Below are positions 62,501-64,000 of a DNA stretch of 64,000 nt, piece after piece. The stretch covers positions 14,363,001-14,427,000 of the forward strand of contig NC_134776.1 in NCBI RefSeq assembly GCF_050436995.1, written 5' to 3'. The position numbers were made by a program, and so were the translations under genes. Under the pieces are notes generated by a model, which made no database searches, was not told the DNA's origin, and saw only the letters and a list, made by a program, of their open reading frames with translations. This stretch comes from Anticarsia gemmatalis (taxonomy: Eukaryota; Arthropoda; Insecta; Lepidoptera; Erebidae). The stretch's first letter is position 1. Each line of letters starts with the position of its first letter.

Positions 62501-64000
62501 CGGAGATAAAAAAGGTGCCTCGAGCGGAGCCCAAGGTAGTGGTCGAAACAATAAGTCACAAGCTAACGTTCAACTCGGTTCGGAAACTGGTTCCGTATTA
62601 ACTGGCTCTCAGAGTGAAGGAGTTTTGCATTCATCTAATTCTCAAGTTCAAGGCAGTGTTAAGGGCGGCATGGCTGACGCTCAGGCACGTGGTCCCGGTA
62701 GCACATCTTCCCAAGCTCAAATAGGGTTTACCCCCTACAAAGAAGGAGATAAATCACATGAGTTACAGAAAACTCCATTCATTGGGGGTGGAGTAGCGTC
62801 AGCACAATCAAACGGCCGCACTGGCATGTCGCAGTCACAGTTGCATGGTACCTTTAAATATGGTATTACATACAACGGAGCAGCCCAAGCTGGCGCCAGC
62901 TTAGATAAAGATGCAGTATTTCCTAATAGATTACCTTTTGACAAGATAGATGTTTACGATGACAATAATACGAACATTAATGTTAATGAGCCTGCAATCG
63001 ATAACGCGGAGCAATTGGAAGATGCGCCTTTGCCACAACCGGAAATTCCAGTAACAACTGAAGACCCTAAAGAGTCTGACGTCGTGCCGGGATTAGACAA
63101 TGCAGAACCTGTAAATACTGATAATGGGTACGGCGTTCATAGCCATTCTGATCATCACGTACCAAATGAGCCATCATTGGCGACAACACGCGCGCCACCA
63201 GTTGAAAGTAGGCGTTCATTCCAACCTACGTACCCACCGAATAACCCCGGAGACTACGAATATTCAACGGACAAAGACGATAATCCCACAGACGACTACG
63301 ATGTAGACGACGGCTTTGGTCCGGAAGGAAATGACCCAGCTGAAGCTGAACAAGGTTTCATAAACACAAGTTATAACGAATTTCCTAGAGACACAGAAAC
63401 GACACATCAATCTCTTCAAAGTCCAAAACGAAAAGGTCTAGAGGTGAGACAGACTGCCGGTGGTAATACTCAACATATATTATTAGGGTCATTAGCCGAT
63501 CACGATGCCGAAATAACCCAAAGAAATTCTGAAAGACCTGACGAATCAAGAATTTACCAACCCGGAGAGCGTGTGCCTGGAACTGGTGGTTACATCATTC
63601 CCTTGGGTTTTACAGGCAGTGTGAAATCTGTCGCGTCGAAAGATAAAACGTACGTTGTCGGTTCTAAGGGGTCTCCCTCGCAGGCACAAACGGTATCTCT
63701 AACGCCGGGAAGCGGAAAGGTCAAATATAAATACCCGCCTTACGTAAGAAATGTGAATCCGAAAAATCTTAGATCGTTGTATGACCCTAAATCAGATGAC
63801 AATAACAGATACATGTCTGTGTCGAAGTCCGTCACTCGTGACCTCGACGGTGAGAACAACGTTCGCAAGCAGTACTCACACACGTATTACACCAAGTCTT
63901 CATCCTGTGGATACTTTACATTCACGTGCACTATGGTGAGCAGTGCTGAAGGTAAGAAAAGGGTATGCAAACCAAAAATACCAAAGAATCCTGATGGTAC
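53531..64000 (+). CDS. Large secreted glycine-rich silk/elastomer-like protein (runs off the right edge)
   Basis: Seven exons are visible: 53531-53707, 53859-54017, 55372-55633, 56392-56503, 56595-60333, 61933-61948 (16-nt microexon) and 62269-64000. The frame is unbroken for about 2,065 residues. The start could be 53531 or the later ATG at 53597. The latter gives a better signal peptide (AFLLFSLVQLTIAF, then EPHQ). Next comes a four-cysteine module (about residues 60-150: YVVCKES, HRCFIWPVEY, LRCFVSDLKP, RVFCKTVEI). The large exon holds two glycine arrays (GQYGPGG, GQGPGG, then TTGTGGQYGPGG) split by a unique linker with YVCCAV. After the microexon a Gln/Ala/Ser-rich region repeats SSQAQ or SQSQ motifs. 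An acidic region and a Cys-bearing part (SSSCGYFTFTC) follow. GPGG-Y motifs recall elastic silks. Family unknown to me; probably extracellular matrix, cuticle or silk material. Confidence 0.85.
56010..56300 (-). repeat. SINE-like element in intron 3 of the silk-like gene
   Basis: A poly-T run, then aggggttaggccttgagtccaccacgctggccaagtgcgggttg, matches the piece at 9488-9610 in order. Further right, ttgcctcaggttcaaaccgacgtcggcc has a box B-like GGTTCAAACC. It lies in intron 55634-56391 and ends only about 90 bases before the next exon. Confidence 0.5.
56695..58140 (+). repeat. Coding glycine-rich array 1 (GQYGPGG / GQGPGG)
   Basis: Translated, this part alternates GQYGPGG, GGTGGQGPGG and GGAGGQGPGG blocks, so the DNA is an irregular tandem array with 18-, 24- and 36-bp subunits. 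Most differences between units are synonymous third-base changes, with occasional replacements such as QYEPGG, QYQPGG, QYRPGG and GEYGPGG. Because of the GC-rich repetition, long frames also appear on the other strand and in other phases. Confidence 0.9.
58330..60320 (+). repeat. Coding glycine-rich array 2 (12-residue TTGTGGQ/PYGPGG unit)
   Basis: A 36-bp unit encodes TTGTGG-(Q or P)-YGPGG. In the first half the units are mixed with GGQYGPGG inserts. From about 59570 they are regular and ordered as Q, P, P, forming a 108-bp higher-order unit with near-identical DNA. A single Q-Q variation is near 59700. It ends at the exon boundary (60333). Homogeneous copies suggest recent unequal exchange. 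Confidence 0.9.
60592..61065. mobile_element. Foldback element of about 474 bp in intron 5 of the silk-like gene
   Basis: It begins ATGCCATCAAAAACATTCTG and ends with the exact reverse complement CAGAATGTTTTTGATGGCAT. The arms are about 185 bp and almost identical, around an unpaired centre near 60780-60880. No coding potential and no clear target duplication. Confidence 0.8.
61480..61745. repeat. Dispersed repeat with (GTGAGTCA)n head
   Basis: gtgagtcagtgagtcagtgaatcagtgagtgac is a short tandem array. It leads into attataggggggtcaaaaatagcccgaattgcttcgagaaaaggatgttacggccgtgcc and ggcacttccgtgccccc. This layout is known from lepidopteran dispersed repeats. It is in the same intron as the foldback element. 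Confidence 0.45.
62090..62215 (+). repeat. tRNA-derived SINE in the last visible intron of the silk-like gene
   Basis: Box A-like tctaggcggtagagtagg and box B-like GGTTCGATTCGG stand about 40 nt apart. The tail is ggcgaaacctgggtgtactttataaacctc. It lies between the microexon and the exon starting at 62269. It is not a functional tRNA because the anticodon arm and acceptor do not pair. Confidence 0.55.

Overview
The window is nuclear DNA from an insect, almost certainly a moth or butterfly. It is AT-rich, with GT-AG introns of hundreds of bases to several kilobases. It carries many copies of repeat types common in Lepidoptera: tRNA-derived SINE-like pieces, short tails containing CCAGCAGTGGG, and small palindromic MITEs. 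All gene models below were spliced by hand, and each was checked for reading-frame phase across every junction.

Layout, left to right. (1) 1-4.56 kb, minus strand: the 5' part of an acidic nuclear protein, possibly MEP-1-like, cut by the left edge. (2) 8.0-21.6 kb, plus: a complete ten-exon EDEM3-type ER mannosidase (GH47 plus protease-associated domain). (3) 23.2-27.3 kb and 34.7-44.3 kb, both minus: two complete genes for four-pass membrane proteins with long proline-rich tails. Their intron phases match exon by exon, so they are tandem paralogues. A small intronless plus-strand ORF with hydrophobic segments (28.8-29.2 kb) lies between them. (4) 45.0-48.1 kb, plus: a small secreted, sequon-rich protein with a clear TATA box, head to head with the second four-pass gene. 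(5) 48.9-51.3 kb, plus: a PDZ plus coiled-coil scaffold of the Tamalin/GRASP type. (6) 53.5 kb to the right edge, plus: a very large secreted, glycine-rich, silk- or elastomer-like protein. It has two arrays of GQYGPGG-type repeats and a Gln/Ser/Ala-rich repetitive region, and it continues beyond the window.

The genes do not form one pathway. EDEM3 acts in ER glycoprotein quality control, Tamalin-like proteins in membrane-trafficking scaffolds, and the four-pass proteins at membranes. The glycine-rich protein and the small secreted protein are extracellular. The most unusual content is the silk-like gene with its higher-order repeat, the tandem four-pass family with an internal exon duplication, a 1.45-kb foldback element lying next to a splice donor, and a decayed THAP-containing, P-element-like transposon with perfect 15-bp terminal repeats.
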